Under the pieces are notes generated by a model. That model did no database searches and had not been told where the DNA came from. It was given only the letters and a program-made list of their open reading frames with translations. A stretch of 64,000 bases of DNA from contig NC_068558.1 in NCBI RefSeq assembly GCF_022201045.2, forward strand, positions 45,101,001 to 45,165,000. Direction: 5' to 3'. Position numbers and translations under genes: made by a program. Shown in pieces: positions 1-10,788 of the stretch. The stretch comes from Citrus sinensis. Its lineage: Eukaryota; Streptophyta; Magnoliopsida; Sapindales; Rutaceae. Every line of letters starts with the position of its first letter. Position 1 is the first letter of the stretch.

Positions 1-368
1 ATCTCCTATCAATCGACCTCTTTGCATCTACACCTTCTCTAAATCTTACTTTTTCTATTTTATTTTTGTTTTCTCTTAAATGGTGATTAGCTGAAGGTGG
101 ATTCTTTTGTATAGCTTTTGTGTATTTAGTTTCTGACCTCATGTTTCTTCATAAACTCGTATCGTAGAACAGATGGATTAACGGGTCATATGTATATTCA
201 GTAACTAATTTAATAAAATTGCTTAAACCTTACGAAAACATATCTGCCAACCAAATGACATTAAATTTTTTCCCTCTCGTACAGCTCTTTGTTGATTGAA
301 AGTATGTTGATATGTTTGGTGGAACGTGCTAGGTTTTGTGTTTTTAAACTTGTTTCCTTAACTTGCAG

Positions 369-599
369 ATCAAGGGAAGTTGGATCAAGCCTGGTGCTGC
401 TGTTATTGATGTTGGAACAAATGCTGTCGATGACTCGACCAAGAAGTCAGGCTATAGGTTAGTGGGAGATGTGGATTTCCATGAAGCGTGTAAAGTAGCT
501 GGATGTGTAACTCCTGTTCCAGGTGGTGTGGGCCCAATGACTGTTGCTATGCTACTCAGGAATACCTTGGATGGTGCAAAGCGTGTGATCGAGCTGTAA
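369..599 (+). CDS. FOLD2: FolD bifunctional methylene-THF dehydrogenase/cyclohydrolase, last exon (5' part outside window)
   Basis: Only the last exon is present. It encodes 76 residues in phase 0 after a TTGCAG acceptor that ends at 368, and stops at TAA 597-599. The signature [14 protein letters not shown] is the second FolD signature motif, in the NADP-binding domain. The preceding [12 protein letters not shown] and [10 protein letters not shown] are also typical. FolD interconverts 5,10-methylene-THF, 5,10-methenyl-THF and 10-formyl-THF in one-carbon metabolism. The tail ends with AKRVIEL and resembles the cytosolic plant isoform (FOLD2 type) more than the plastid forms. The isoform call comes from memory of the families and cannot be tested without the N-terminus. 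Bases 1-368 are the preceding intron, or at least contain no coding sequence I can see. Confidence 0.93.
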   Translation: MKGSWIKPGAAVIDVGTNAVDDSTKKSGYRLVGDVDFHEACKVAGCVTPVPGGVGPMTVAMLLRNTLDGAKRVIEL

Positions 600-1000
600 A
601 ACTGCCCTCGTCTTTGTTCTTGACTTCATTGTAATTCATGAGACGGTACTCATTCTCCTTTGGTTTTGTTTGAAAACATTTTTATTTATCATGGTTAATA
701 ATTTATAATACATGTGAAGATGGTTCATGAGTTTATCAATGAAAAAAACAGTTCATCGCATGTTGCGCCATTGCCTCACTATTGGAATTTGTAAGCAAGC
801 TTAGCCTCACTCTTTATTGGGCTCATCCTTGATTATATTGCATTGGACATGATTAACATGCGGGCCGTCAGCAGTAGCCCAAATTTTCTCTGAGTTGGAC
901 TATTGGCACATCGCTGTAGAATGAATGCAATGTTTTGTTTCAAAAAATAAAAGCATTTCACGCTTATAACATGCAAGTGAAAATACATAATAGAAGAGAT
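600..1000. other. FolD 3' UTR and spacer
   Basis: This stretch holds the probable 3' UTR of the upstream gene and AT-rich spacer. I see no reading frame of note. Confidence 0.5.
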
Positions 1001-1011
1001 GTTAAATTAAG

Positions 1012-1198
1012 AGCGATGGTACAGTCATAAAATCATATACAAATTGATTTGACAGTAACTTATTGGTTGAATAAAAATATAAAATAATAAAAGTAAATCA
1101 CGTGAATTAAAAAATATCTAATTCAACCAATTAAATCATGTCATATTAATTTGTGCAAAAAAAATTATCTAAGAGTTTGTAATTATATTATTATTGCT
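1012..1198. mobile_element. Small inverted-repeat element (MITE candidate)
   Basis: The left arm (about 1012-1100) matches the reverse complement of the right arm (about 1110-1198). Shared cores are ACAAATT, a GACA-containing segment and TTGGTTGAAT. The arms meet around a central CACGTG. The ends resemble AGCGATGGTA and AGCAATAATA. I could not find an exact target duplication, so class and exact ends are uncertain. Confidence 0.5.
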
Positions 1199-1227
1199 GA
1201 ATTAAATACATCACATTTTCTAAAATT

Positions 1228-1320
1228 TAGGGTTTAGGGTTTTATCTCACGAAATGAAATAATTCATCACTTGTTTCACGAAATGAAATAAGTGAAACCC
1301 TAAACAGCTAAACCCTAACT
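1228..1320. repeat. Inverted telobox-like motifs
   Basis: TTTAGGGTTTAGGGTTTT at about 1228-1243 faces AAACCCTA and AAACCCTAAC at about 1295-1318. The copies are in inverted orientation around a short direct repeat of ACGAAATGAAATAA. Teloboxes are common in plant promoters. Here they could also be a tiny interstitial telomeric remnant. Confidence 0.45.
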
Positions 1321-1638
1321 CCCTTCAAAAATCAAAATCTTTTTAAAATATCTTTTGAATATTTACAATTTAACCTTTGTTAAAATTACATCTAAGGACA
1401 AAAATATATTTAAATAAAATGAGAAAAAAATCCTAGTGAAAGAAGAAAGTGACTTCGGAGATGTAAATTTATACATATAACTAGATTAATAATTTCATGT
1501 TAATTCAAATAGGCATTCGGATTCTCATCGTTGAACATCATTAGCACTTCATGATTATCTTTACAACAATCAAACAATATTAAAATATCCTCATTTGGTT
1601 AAGTATATGCTCCAATAGTGGCCTCATTTTCTTCGTTG

Positions 1639-1815
1639 CTAGCAAGTAGCAACTTTTGGTGTTTCTTCTCCGCTCTCTTCCCTACCTTTTTCTTCAGTTT
1701 CTTCAACACTTTCTGCTGAGCAATCTGCCTTATCACTATAACTTCGTGTTTGTTCATGTCTGCGGATCAATTCTGCAACAACTAATTTGAGTTTTTCATG
1801 TTTCTTCTTCTTGCC
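1639..1815 (-). other. Short reading frame, about 58 codons, unrecognised
   Basis: An ATG-started frame begins MGKKKKHEKLKLVVAELI, is lysine-rich at first and glutamate/serine-rich at the end, and closes with a stop near 1639. The upstream frame stays open but uses no ATG. I do not recognise a family and see no splice-site-linked partner exon. It may be a small gene fragment or chance. Confidence 0.2.
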
Positions 1816-2687
1816 CATTGATACTTTTAAAATAATGGAAGCGATTGATGAATGAAAATTATGCAGATTTCGTAACTGAATTTGAAATCTACGAATAATA
1901 AACAATTAATAACTATACGCTGAAGATCACAAAAATTTTGCATGTTTCAATTCATACCCTGCAAGCTATAGCTTTAATAAATTTTTTTCTTTAAAAGGAA
2001 AAAAAAAAAAAGAGCTTCGGTAAAACACTTAGAAACATTTATTAAAAGTCACTAAATTATTGTATTACTCGAACTTAAAAAAATAGAGATTTTTTTTGGA
2101 CCAAAAATCTAGGAGCAAGGAGGACAAAAAATCCGATTATATGGTGGAATTTCAACAATAAAAAAGAAAGTTGAAAGATAGGGGCAGTATTTTTGTTAAG
2201 GTTAGTAGTGTCATTAATGGGGTGTTAGTAGTATTTAGAAATTTATATTATTTTAAAATATTTGAATGGGTTAAAAAAGAAAATGAGTTTTTTTTTTTAT
2301 CTTTTTGAGCAGAAAAGAAAACGAGTTATAAGAAGTTTTTGGAGGGGTACTACTAGTCCAACTCATTTTATTTTTAATTTTTTTATGGAAAAATAAAATT
2401 CTTTCCTCCAAAAAATTAATTAATTAATTAAATGATTAATTTCATATTACCCTCAGCAATAATAGTTTTCAAAATATTTCTAAATTCTTATAAACTCGAC
2501 TTACCCCCCCCCCCATTCTATTAAGAAGACAAATAATTTTCATCAATTCACCGTATTATTTCCTTATCTTCTAAATAAAAATATAAGTAAATTGAAATTT
2601 ACAATAGCTTGAGGGTATTTTAAATATTATTATTTCAGAAAGGGGTAATATGAATTTTACCCTATAAATTTGAAAATAAGTTTGGGT

Positions 2688-3235
2688 GGTGATATTTTCA
2701 TCCCTCAAACTGTGTAAAATCAACCTACTTTAGAAAAATAAATAAATAATTCAAAATATTTTAACAGTTTCAAATAAGGAGGAAATTTTAACAATCAACC
2801 AATAAAATCCTCATTGAATTATAATGAACCAATTAAATCCCCAAATTTTTTTTTTTTTGTAATTTTGGTTCTTGACTATTTTTAACTATTAAGGTGTCTG
2901 TAACACGTATTGAAGTTGGTTATTTTACCCTTATATGGTAAAAGTACCAAAATACCTACAAATTATTTTTAACTTCATCATTTTCTACATAAAAATTCAT
3001 ATTTATTTTTTAAACAATTTATCAGTACTACTTTATTAATATGATTATTAAGGGTAAAAATATTAATGGTCAACAATGGTCAAGAGATTTGGTAAGAAAG
3101 AAAAAAGAAATCTAATTGATTAATTGGTTAAAATTTTTCTCCATTAAAAATTTTAAGAGAAGGTGAGTTTTTTTTGTAAATAACTTTTATAAATAGGGTG
3201 GGTTTATACAAATTGCAGGGTAGAAATATCTCACC
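2688..3235. mobile_element. Long-inverted-repeat non-autonomous element
   Basis: The first ~160 bases (from GGTGATATTTTCATCCCTC) align with the reverse complement of the last ~160 (ending GGGTAGAAATATCTCACC). Both arms share GGAAATTTTAAC-type and CCAATTAAATC-type blocks. There is no coding capacity. No exact target duplication was found, so the class is unassigned. Flanking DNA from 1,950 to 2,690 is AT-rich and holds nothing else I can name. Confidence 0.5.
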
Positions 3236-4962
3236 TAATGAATGAACCGAACGCATTTTAATATGAAATAACCAATTTCATCTAAAGTGCGATTTTCCAC
3301 CAAAGCACATCTTTTATTTATTTATATATAGATTTTTTAGATATTGTTTTAAACTTGTCTCAATATTAGGTCATTCCAAAACTAGTAGCATAAAGGTAAT
3401 TTCAAAGCTAGCTATGACTACATATACAATTGTGGATAGCAAACTCATTAAATAAATAAATAACGCATATGGCGGTATCTAAAAAGTGCTGCCAAAATAA
3501 ATTTAGGAGCTATTTATAATTTTGGCCTGCTGTAGTTTCTCTTGTTTTTATAGTATTAAGACACACTTGAATAGCATTGTTCCAAATTGTCTAGTTTAGC
3601 GTGCTAGATAGGACATGTTTTTTCAGCGCACTCAATACTTTGTCTAGAGCGTCAACGAACTAGAGCTACCACATTTGACAACGGAGAGCTTGTTTTTTTG
3701 TCCAACAACTTGCGCGTGTTATTGCTCAGTACATATTTGGTGCTCCGTGGCTACTGCTTAATGGGAAGAAAAATGTTTGAGAGGAAAATTTGGTCACATT
3801 CATTTAAGGGCATTTTGTCCGCAAGAGGTTTTTGTGTTATTAAAAAAAAGAAAAGAAAAGAAATCGGAAGTTGTCTAAATTTATAATAGTCCGGTTATGA
3901 TGAAATTACTCTACAGTAGAGCACTGATGATAACTGCACGATTATAAATATAAATATTAAAATTTACACTTACTACTACGATCTGATGGTCGTCATCAGT
4001 GCTTTACGATAGAAGTTGTAGCCACCGTCAATTTATAAATAGCCCCAAAATTTACTCTATCTTTCATTTATTTAGAGACATAAATATGTATTGTCAAAGT
4101 TTATTTTTTCAGACTTATGTAATTAGTTGGTTGGTTTATTTTTTCAGACCTATCTAACTCAAAAGTTGTAAATGTGATGTTCATTCTCATTTTTTCTTTT
4201 CTTTCTTAATTATTCTTGTATACATTTGACCCCATACTAAGGTCGGTCATAAAATAAGACATAAGGCATGTACCAACTTCGAAATATTGCCAAAAATTGT
4301 AAGCCCGCGGTAGGATCACCATCATCCACAAAAAAAAGTATCCTCATTTAATAACCCTTGAAGAGTGGACTTGATTTGATTGAAAAAAAGAAAAAATAAA
4401 ATCTAAGTACATCAATAACAAATATTTTCTAGGATTCGACGTCAACAAAATACGAGATATATACAAACCAAGTAATAAAAGGGGTTTACAAATACTCTTA
4501 TGTTTCAACCACTTTTCTAATGTTTCTCCTTTATGATAATTACTTCGGTCGCTTTGTATAAATACTAGTCAAAACTGTACAGTTTTTGTTAATATTGTCA
4601 AAACAAAACAATATTTCATAAACCACCCACCCCCTCCGTTCCCTTTTTTTCTTTTTTTTTTTCCTTTGGCTTTTCTTAAAAAAATATTCATAAAGCATTT
4701 AATTCAAGATTCTCCTAAAGGCTGAAAATATACAGTAAAACCTCAATAAACTAATAACTTTGGACTATGAAAAATCTATTAATTTTGTGAATATTAATAA
4801 ATTAATAAATTAATTACTAATTTATTAATTTATAAAGATAATATCAATTCATAATAAGATTTTTTATGAAATATGGAAATACTATAATTAAAGAATATAG
4901 TGATTTTGTCAAGTTGTATGATACAATTTTGATTAATCTGAATTGAGTGAATTAGTCACTTA
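3236..4962. other. AT-rich gene-free DNA
   Basis: I see no gene. A weak reading frame at 3,698-3,886 has no recognisable features. The region around 4,735-4,860 (AAACCTCAATAAACTAATAA and TTAATAAATT runs) looks like an old transposon remnant but could not be bounded. Confidence 0.4.
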
Positions 4963-5666
4963 GGGCCAGTTTGGGATTAAGGAGACTGATGAAATAAGCT
5001 ACTTGTGTTGTGCAGATAAAATAAGCTGCTGATTAAAAAAGTAACTTGGCGTTTGGTAAACTGTGCTGTTGTAGTTGCTGTGAATTTGAAAAGTAGAGTG
5101 TATGTGTTTGGTAAATTTTATTACGAAAGTATTGTTTTATTATATAATGACCAAAATAGATATAAGTTTTAATCACTTTTTATTTTTAGAACATGCTCAA
5201 TAAAATTGTTTAGATATATCTTTTTTCTTAAATATTAGACATTTTTTTCTTAAATATGTGAAATTATATTAAAAAACTCAATTAAAAAAATCTAAAGAAC
5301 TTTATAATCTGTTACATAAAATATGATAAAGATAAATGTATGATTTATATATTAGGGCTTATGGATAAATAAGATATAATTATCTTTTTATTAAAATCTA
5401 GGGTTATAATAGGAATTTTAAAAAAGTATGGTAGCTTATTAAATAAACTGCTTGTAACCCCTTACCTGATTTAAAAAGTTGATGATAAAATAAAGAAAAT
5501 TATAAAATAAGTTACTTATAACCCCTTACATGCTTTTAAAAGTTGTTGATAAAATCGAGGAAATTATAAAATAAACTGCTTTTACAAAATTTACCAAATA
5601 TTATTTTTATCGAAAATTATGAAATAAGCAGCTTATTAAATTTCAACCGCAATCTCAAATAAGTCC
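4963..5666. mobile_element. PIF/Harbinger-like (Tourist-type) MITE, 704 bp
   Basis: The ends are GGGCCAGTTTGGGATT on the left and, as reverse complement, GGACTTATTTGAGATTGCGG on the right. They lie directly between TTA at 4960-4962 and TTA at 5667-5669. A 3-bp TTA duplication and GGGCC-GTTTGG-type ends are hallmarks of the PIF/Harbinger superfamily. Inside are several degenerate repeats of AAATAAGCTGCTT-like sequence and no coding frame. Confidence 0.72.
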
Positions 5667-5669
5667 TTA

Positions 5670-6509
5670 GTAATCCTTTGGTTGGATTGTAAGGTTAAAT
5701 CACAATTACATGATAACACATCCAGAGAAGACTTTTTGGAGACAATATACTAAGCCGATCTTTCTTTTATTTCCTTTAACATAGCACATATAATACAACA
5801 ATAGTTTTTCATATGAAAGATGTGAAAAAAATAACAATGAACGATGAAATACATAAAATATTCTACTAATACAACAAAGGAAATCATAGACATATAGCAT
5901 GTATTTAGTTTGACATTAGTTAATTATTAATTAATTTACTAATTGGATCCAACAAAAAAACAAGATTTTATTGAAATTTGTTATATAATAAATTTATTGA
6001 ATTATTAACTTACCACATTGGCTCTAAGTTGCGACTAACAAAAACTATTTTTTAATTAAAATTTTTAATTTATTAAGTATTAATTTAATATGATTCTAGT
6101 GTACATCATCTCTCCACAGAATCCCAAAACACTTTTTTATGTTCAAATCGAATTAGGTAAATAGGTAATTAGTTATATCACTAGGGTAAAATTCACAGTA
6201 GAAGATGTGTATGCTCCATCATTAGTTGTAATAGTTTTAATATATCATGGCAAAATATTATAAACAAGGAGTCTGATACATCATTTTCAATTAATTAAGT
6301 TACTTGCGCCATTAGCAAACTTCAAGATTTCCTCATTTGTCAACATTACGTAATTATTAAAGCTTGGAAATCACAGCAGATTTTTTTCAGCCTAAACATG
6401 TGATCTGTTATATATATATGCGGCTCCGTCATGCACGCAGCCAGCTATTGTATCTGATGAATAAGTTTATTAGCTGGTTTTGTTTATGAATTGCCCATAA
6501 AAAAAAAAA
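5670..6509. promoter_or_regulatory. Upstream region of the desiccation-related gene
   Basis: There is no gene in this stretch. The sequence TATATATATG at about 6410-6420 lies roughly 90 bases before the start codon at 6510 and is a reasonable TATA box. The A-run just before the ATG is typical of a plant 5' leader. Confidence 0.4.
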
Positions 6510-6933
6510 ATGGCAACTCGATACTATTCTTTCGTTGTAGCTTTGCATCTTACATTAATGAATATTCTTTTTGGCATGGTCGTCGGTGCTGCAGCTCCAG
6601 CTTCCCGCGGACCAATCGAAGCCAACGATAAGGATCTTATTCAAGTAGCTCTGAATTTGGAGTTCTTAGAAACTGAATTCTTCTTAAATGGTGCACTCGG
6701 CAGAGGACTTGACAGTATAGAGCCAGAGATGGCAGCGGGTGGTCCTCCTCCGACTGGCGCCAGCAAGGCCAACCTTGACCATACTACATATCGGATCATT
6801 GAGGAATTCGGTTATCAGGAGATTGGTCATCTCAGGTGATCCTTCAATTCCCGGCCCCAACTATTTAGTCCCTAATTAATTGGCTGTCTAGCTAGCTAGC
6901 AATTGATGAAAATTAATCCGATGGGTGTTCCGT

Positions 6934-6967
<34 letters not shown>

Positions 6968-7767
6968 GATTATAAGCAGGGCTATCGTAACAACAGTTGG
7001 TGGATTTGCAAGGCCTCAGATAGATCTCAGCCGTCAAAATTTCGCCAATATATTTGACCAAGCAGTTGGTTACAAACTCACTCCTCCATTCGACCCTTAT
7101 TCCAACACTGTCAATTATCTCTTAGCAAGCTATGTCATCCCTTATGTGGGACTCGTCGGTTATGTTGGCACCATTCCCAACCTTGTCAACTGCACTTCTC
7201 GTAGTGTAAGAAACCTCGAACCAGTCCATCTTAATTATTCATTAATTTCTAGCGGTTGTTTTACGGCCATTGAAGAAGTTTTTTTTTTTTTTGGGTTGGG
7301 GGGGGGGGGGGGGGGGCAATTCCCCTCACTTCACTTGTGTTATATATTAGTGCATTAACTCTTTTGCTGTCCATTTAATTAATTTGCAGTTAGTTGCAGG
7401 GCTCTTAGGAGTGGAGTCTGGACAAGATGCAGTAATACGGACGTTACTATACGAGAGGGCTGACCAGATTGTGGTTCCTTATAAGATGACAGTAGCTGAA
7501 TTCACTGACCGTATCTCCGCCCTTAGGAACCGGCTTGGCAAGCGCGGAAACAAAGATGAGGGCCTAAGGGTGCCACGGAGACTTGGCGCTGAGAACAGGA
7601 CAGATAGTAACATTCTATCAGCCAATGCTAATTCCCTATCCTACTCTCGAACTCCGCCGGAGATTTTAAGGATTGTGTACGGAACTGGCAGTGAAAATAA
7701 GCCAGGAGGATTTTTTCCCAATGGTGGCAACGGGGCAGTTGCCAAGAGGTTTCTTGCTGCACTTTAA
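6510..7767 (+). CDS. Desiccation-related protein, PCC13-62 type (ferritin-like domain)
   Basis: Three exons join in frame: 6510-6835, 6980-7205 and 7390-7767, giving 309 residues, close to the ~313 of PCC13-62. Residues about 1-28 form a hydrophobic signal peptide (MATRYYSFVVALHLTLMNIL). The next segment is NDKDLIQVALNLEFLETEFF, the diagnostic start of the ferritin-like domain, with glutamates of the helical bundle. GYQEIGHLRAI follows, then NTVNYLLASYVIPYVGLVGYVGT, and LVAGLLGVESGQDAVIRTLLYER carries the last conserved helices. The tail ends GGFFPNGGNGAVAKRFLAAL. Family members accumulate on drying in resurrection plants and are probably secreted; their biochemical role is unresolved. Intron 1 contains a (GT)n run. 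Intron 2 contains a 16-base G run at about 7301. Both introns are GT-AG. Confidence 0.93.
6938..6966. repeat. (GT)n microsatellite in intron 1
   Basis: There are about 14 GT units just upstream of the intron 1 acceptor, where length change could affect the polypyrimidine context. Confidence 0.85.
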
Positions 7768-9318
7768 TCATTGCTCATTAGTATGAACTTTCAGTTACGT
7801 TTACGTACAAGTTTAACGGCTGTCTACTGTGAATCACAGTCTGTGATTGATTCACAGGGATTAATTAGAATAAATGGAAGCCCAAACATATGACCTAGTT
7901 TACGATTGGCAAAGTTGTATAAGAACCACGAATAATTTGAGCTTATTAATTATAATATAAGCTAGTATATGTGTTAGCAATTTTCTTCTTCTTCTTCTGA
8001 TTTGGTGATGGCATTTAGGGAGCCTTGTGTTTAATGAAGTTTTCTCTGTTTAACAACTAGCTATGATCATGATCATTGTGAATTTCTAAAAGAATAACTT
8101 TTTGTATAAAAAGTCACATATATTATTATAAATGTTATCAACATGCTGACATTTATAGCTAGGTATTTTGATTAATGCATCTAATTATTTTATTTTATTC
8201 TGCACAGAAAGAAGTAAGAAAACATCAGCAATTAAGAAATTTGTATTTAAACTTGCTAGTTTTGGCGCATGTAGTTTTAGATACGTATAGCTTCGGCTGA
8301 ACCAAATTAAGATAATTCGAGCATCATTGATTTCAATTGATTTCATCATTGATAACTCGAATTCGTATCAATTGAGACTATCCTAATTGTATTTTGTACT
8401 TGTCACATCCAAAATCCGTCACGACATCAAATCTCAATCCCAATTGGCTTGATAATTAGCGATAACCTATGTGTGGCTTAATTTCGTCTCCTGAATTAAT
8501 TTGACGTATCTTAATTAACTTTCTTTTCTATCTGGGTTGTAAATTGTAACATGTCATCATTAATTTGTTTGAGAATTGGTTATTTGGGAAGTTAACGCAA
8601 CCCTTAACGAAAGGTACACGAAATATAGAATTAGCCACACCGGATGAGACGTACGCTTCTAGATTAATTGTGCTGATATATATCAACTCAAATTAAAAAT
8701 TTTATATTTTATATTTCGAATGGGAAGATACATATCAGTACACGAAATTAATCATCGATCGGGCACGGTAAATAGTGAGTTCGAGTAGATCAGTTGCACC
8801 CAACTTAACCGAAAGCATTCACTGGCAGATGAGCTTCCCTTCAGATTCTTCGAACAGCTGCGCTAACCAACGTACTGCCAGAAAGCCCACTTCCTCTATT
8901 GTATTATTTGCATGTCTTTGAAAAGTATAAATAAATCAGATGCACAAGTTCAGGATAATATATAAATTTGACCTAGTATTTGAAGAAAATAATCCCATAG
9001 GACATTACGAGGTGCCGAATACATTTTCAGGTTGAATTATAAATATACACAGAATTTCAATTGAGTATTGTTATTTTTGTTGTTATTGTTTTTCATATAA
9101 AGTGGGCCTTGAAGCCCTTTGAAATGAGTAAGCGTAGAAAAGCCATGCATAGCTTATGATAGACGAATAAGAGGGAGTGATTAATAATTCTTATTTAATT
9201 AATAACTACTAATTACATATTTAATATATAGTTAATTAATTTATTTTGAAGAAGCTTAGATTAGGGAGAGTATCTCGGTGCACATATGCATACTATGAAT
9301 CATTGTCTCCTCCCTCTT
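7768..9318. other. Gene-free spacer with a possible coding remnant
   Basis: Most of this is AT-rich spacer. At about 8,830-8,905, read on the minus strand, a short open stretch reads roughly IEEVGFLAVRWLAQLF then EESEGKLICQ and a stop. It has coding-like composition but is too short to assign. Confidence 0.4.
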
Positions 9319-9327
9319 TTATAAATT

Positions 9328-10243
9328 AGGAAAAATGAGGATTACCCTCTTTTATTTGAAGAAATTGAGCGAAACCCCCACCCTCATATTTTAAAATAGA
9401 TTCAAACCCCTTTATAGTTATAACGGTGTTAACTTTGTATATTATTTTATTATTTTACCTATAGTCTTCATGCTAGCCATAAAATTTAAATGTTTTAAAA
9501 ATTGTAAATCAAGCAAAATGAGGTATACCGTTAATGATTTTGAATTAATTTAATAATTAGTTATAAATTATAAAGAAAAATTAACTGACATAACATCAAG
9601 TATCAGGATAAAACTGTAGTGCAACTGTGGTACCGTGCCACAGTTGCACCCAACCGTTGGATTCCCACTTATTTAATTGGACCACACTCATTTGAGTGGA
9701 TCCAACGGCTGGTGCAACTGTGGCATGGTACCACAGTTGCACTGTAGCCTGACCCCAAGTATCAAGTTAATAGCCAATGCAGCAAGGAAGTCAACACCCA
9801 CTATAACAAGGAAGTCATAATTTTCTGGAACCATTTAATAATCTTTGTAATGTTCAAACATATATATTGTCAGGGACACATATGACCAAATATTATTGCG
9901 ATTTTATAGATATGCATATTATATTTGCCTCCCCTTTATATAGTACTACTATTTAAGAAGGAGCTCTAGTATTCACATATACCAAAAGTTACCGGAAATT
10001 TAAATGAATATTTTATACAACTAGAAGTATTTATAATATTTCCTCTAGCTACTTGTTATTTTTCTCCATAATTTATAATTAATTTCAAAAGATTTAAATT
10101 TTATGACTAACATATTAGGAGTTAAAAAATAAAATAATATATTAAGTTAAAATTGTTCTAACTACAGAGGTTTCGACCTATTTTAAATCATGAGGAAAAT
10201 CTGACTTATTTTCTTCAAACAACATGATAATCCTCATTTTTCC
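9328..10243. mobile_element. MULE-like inverted-repeat element, 916 bp, host of a nested MITE
   Basis: The left end (A)GGAAAAATGAGGATTA is mirrored at the right by TAATCCTCATTTTTCC. The similarity continues inward for more than 150 bases (TATTTTAAAATAG-type and ATAAAATTTAAAT-type blocks). A 9-bp direct repeat, TTATAAATT, flanks it at 9319-9327 and 10244-10252. Nine-base duplications are typical of Mutator-like elements. There is no transposase frame. A second element sits inside at 9606-9755. Confidence 0.72.
9606..9755. mobile_element. Double-hairpin MITE, 150 bp, 9-bp duplication
   Basis: It is flanked by CAAGTATCA at 9597-9605 and 9756-9764. Each end carries its own near-perfect palindrome: GTGCAACTGTGG, a spacer, then CCACAGTTGCAC. 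The two ends are also inverted copies of each other, continuing into CCGTTGGAT on the left and ATCCAACGG on the right. The element is nested inside the 916-bp element, so it is younger than its host. Confidence 0.82.
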
Positions 10244-10252
10244 TTATAAATT

Positions 10253-10788
10253 GTGTATAAAATAGAAGTTACGCGGAAAGGACTCTACTCATGTACTAGT
10301 TAGTTGTGAATTCGTTGGGTTTAGTATACCAACACCTTGATATTCTGAAGTAGGTGGATGTCTGTTTAAAGGGCTCTAATTCAGTCTAAGTAAAACATTC
10401 TAGTACTAATTAATGTGTTTGATTGGTCATGAGCTTATATATTTCCATGTAAAACTGAAACTTGTATAAATTATAGCAAAATTTAATTAGACAAGGATTA
10501 GATCTGCCGTACGTACTACATATGTAAATATATCATCTTCACACAGTTCCTTGCATATGATCAGTCGGCGACATCAACAAGTTTTACTAAATCTTAAGAA
10601 GCCATAATTAAGTAGTTATCTTATATCTAGCAAACACGTAAGAGCAACTAATAAGTTAATTTTCTCGTCATCTCTCTGCGGATGGACTCGTCACTCATGC
10701 ATGATGCATCCATATAAAAAGCTTTTTGGGGTTTGCTCGTGCATGTTACGTACGTACACAGCTATCTACTAGAAATTAAGAAGAACAA
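10253..10788. other. Spacer upstream of the decayed desiccation-gene copy
   Basis: There is no gene here. CATATAAAAAGC at about 10,710 is a plausible fossil TATA box for the decayed copy that follows. Confidence 0.35.

Noticed and set aside
1228-1320. Interstitial telomere array
   Set aside because: There are only two to three TTTAGGG-like units per side. This is far shorter than a telomeric array and within the range of ordinary telobox promoter motifs.
3698-3886. 62-codon frame as a gene
   Set aside because: It has no motif, no plausible promoter and a poly-lysine tail from an A-run, and lies in AT-rich spacer DNA.
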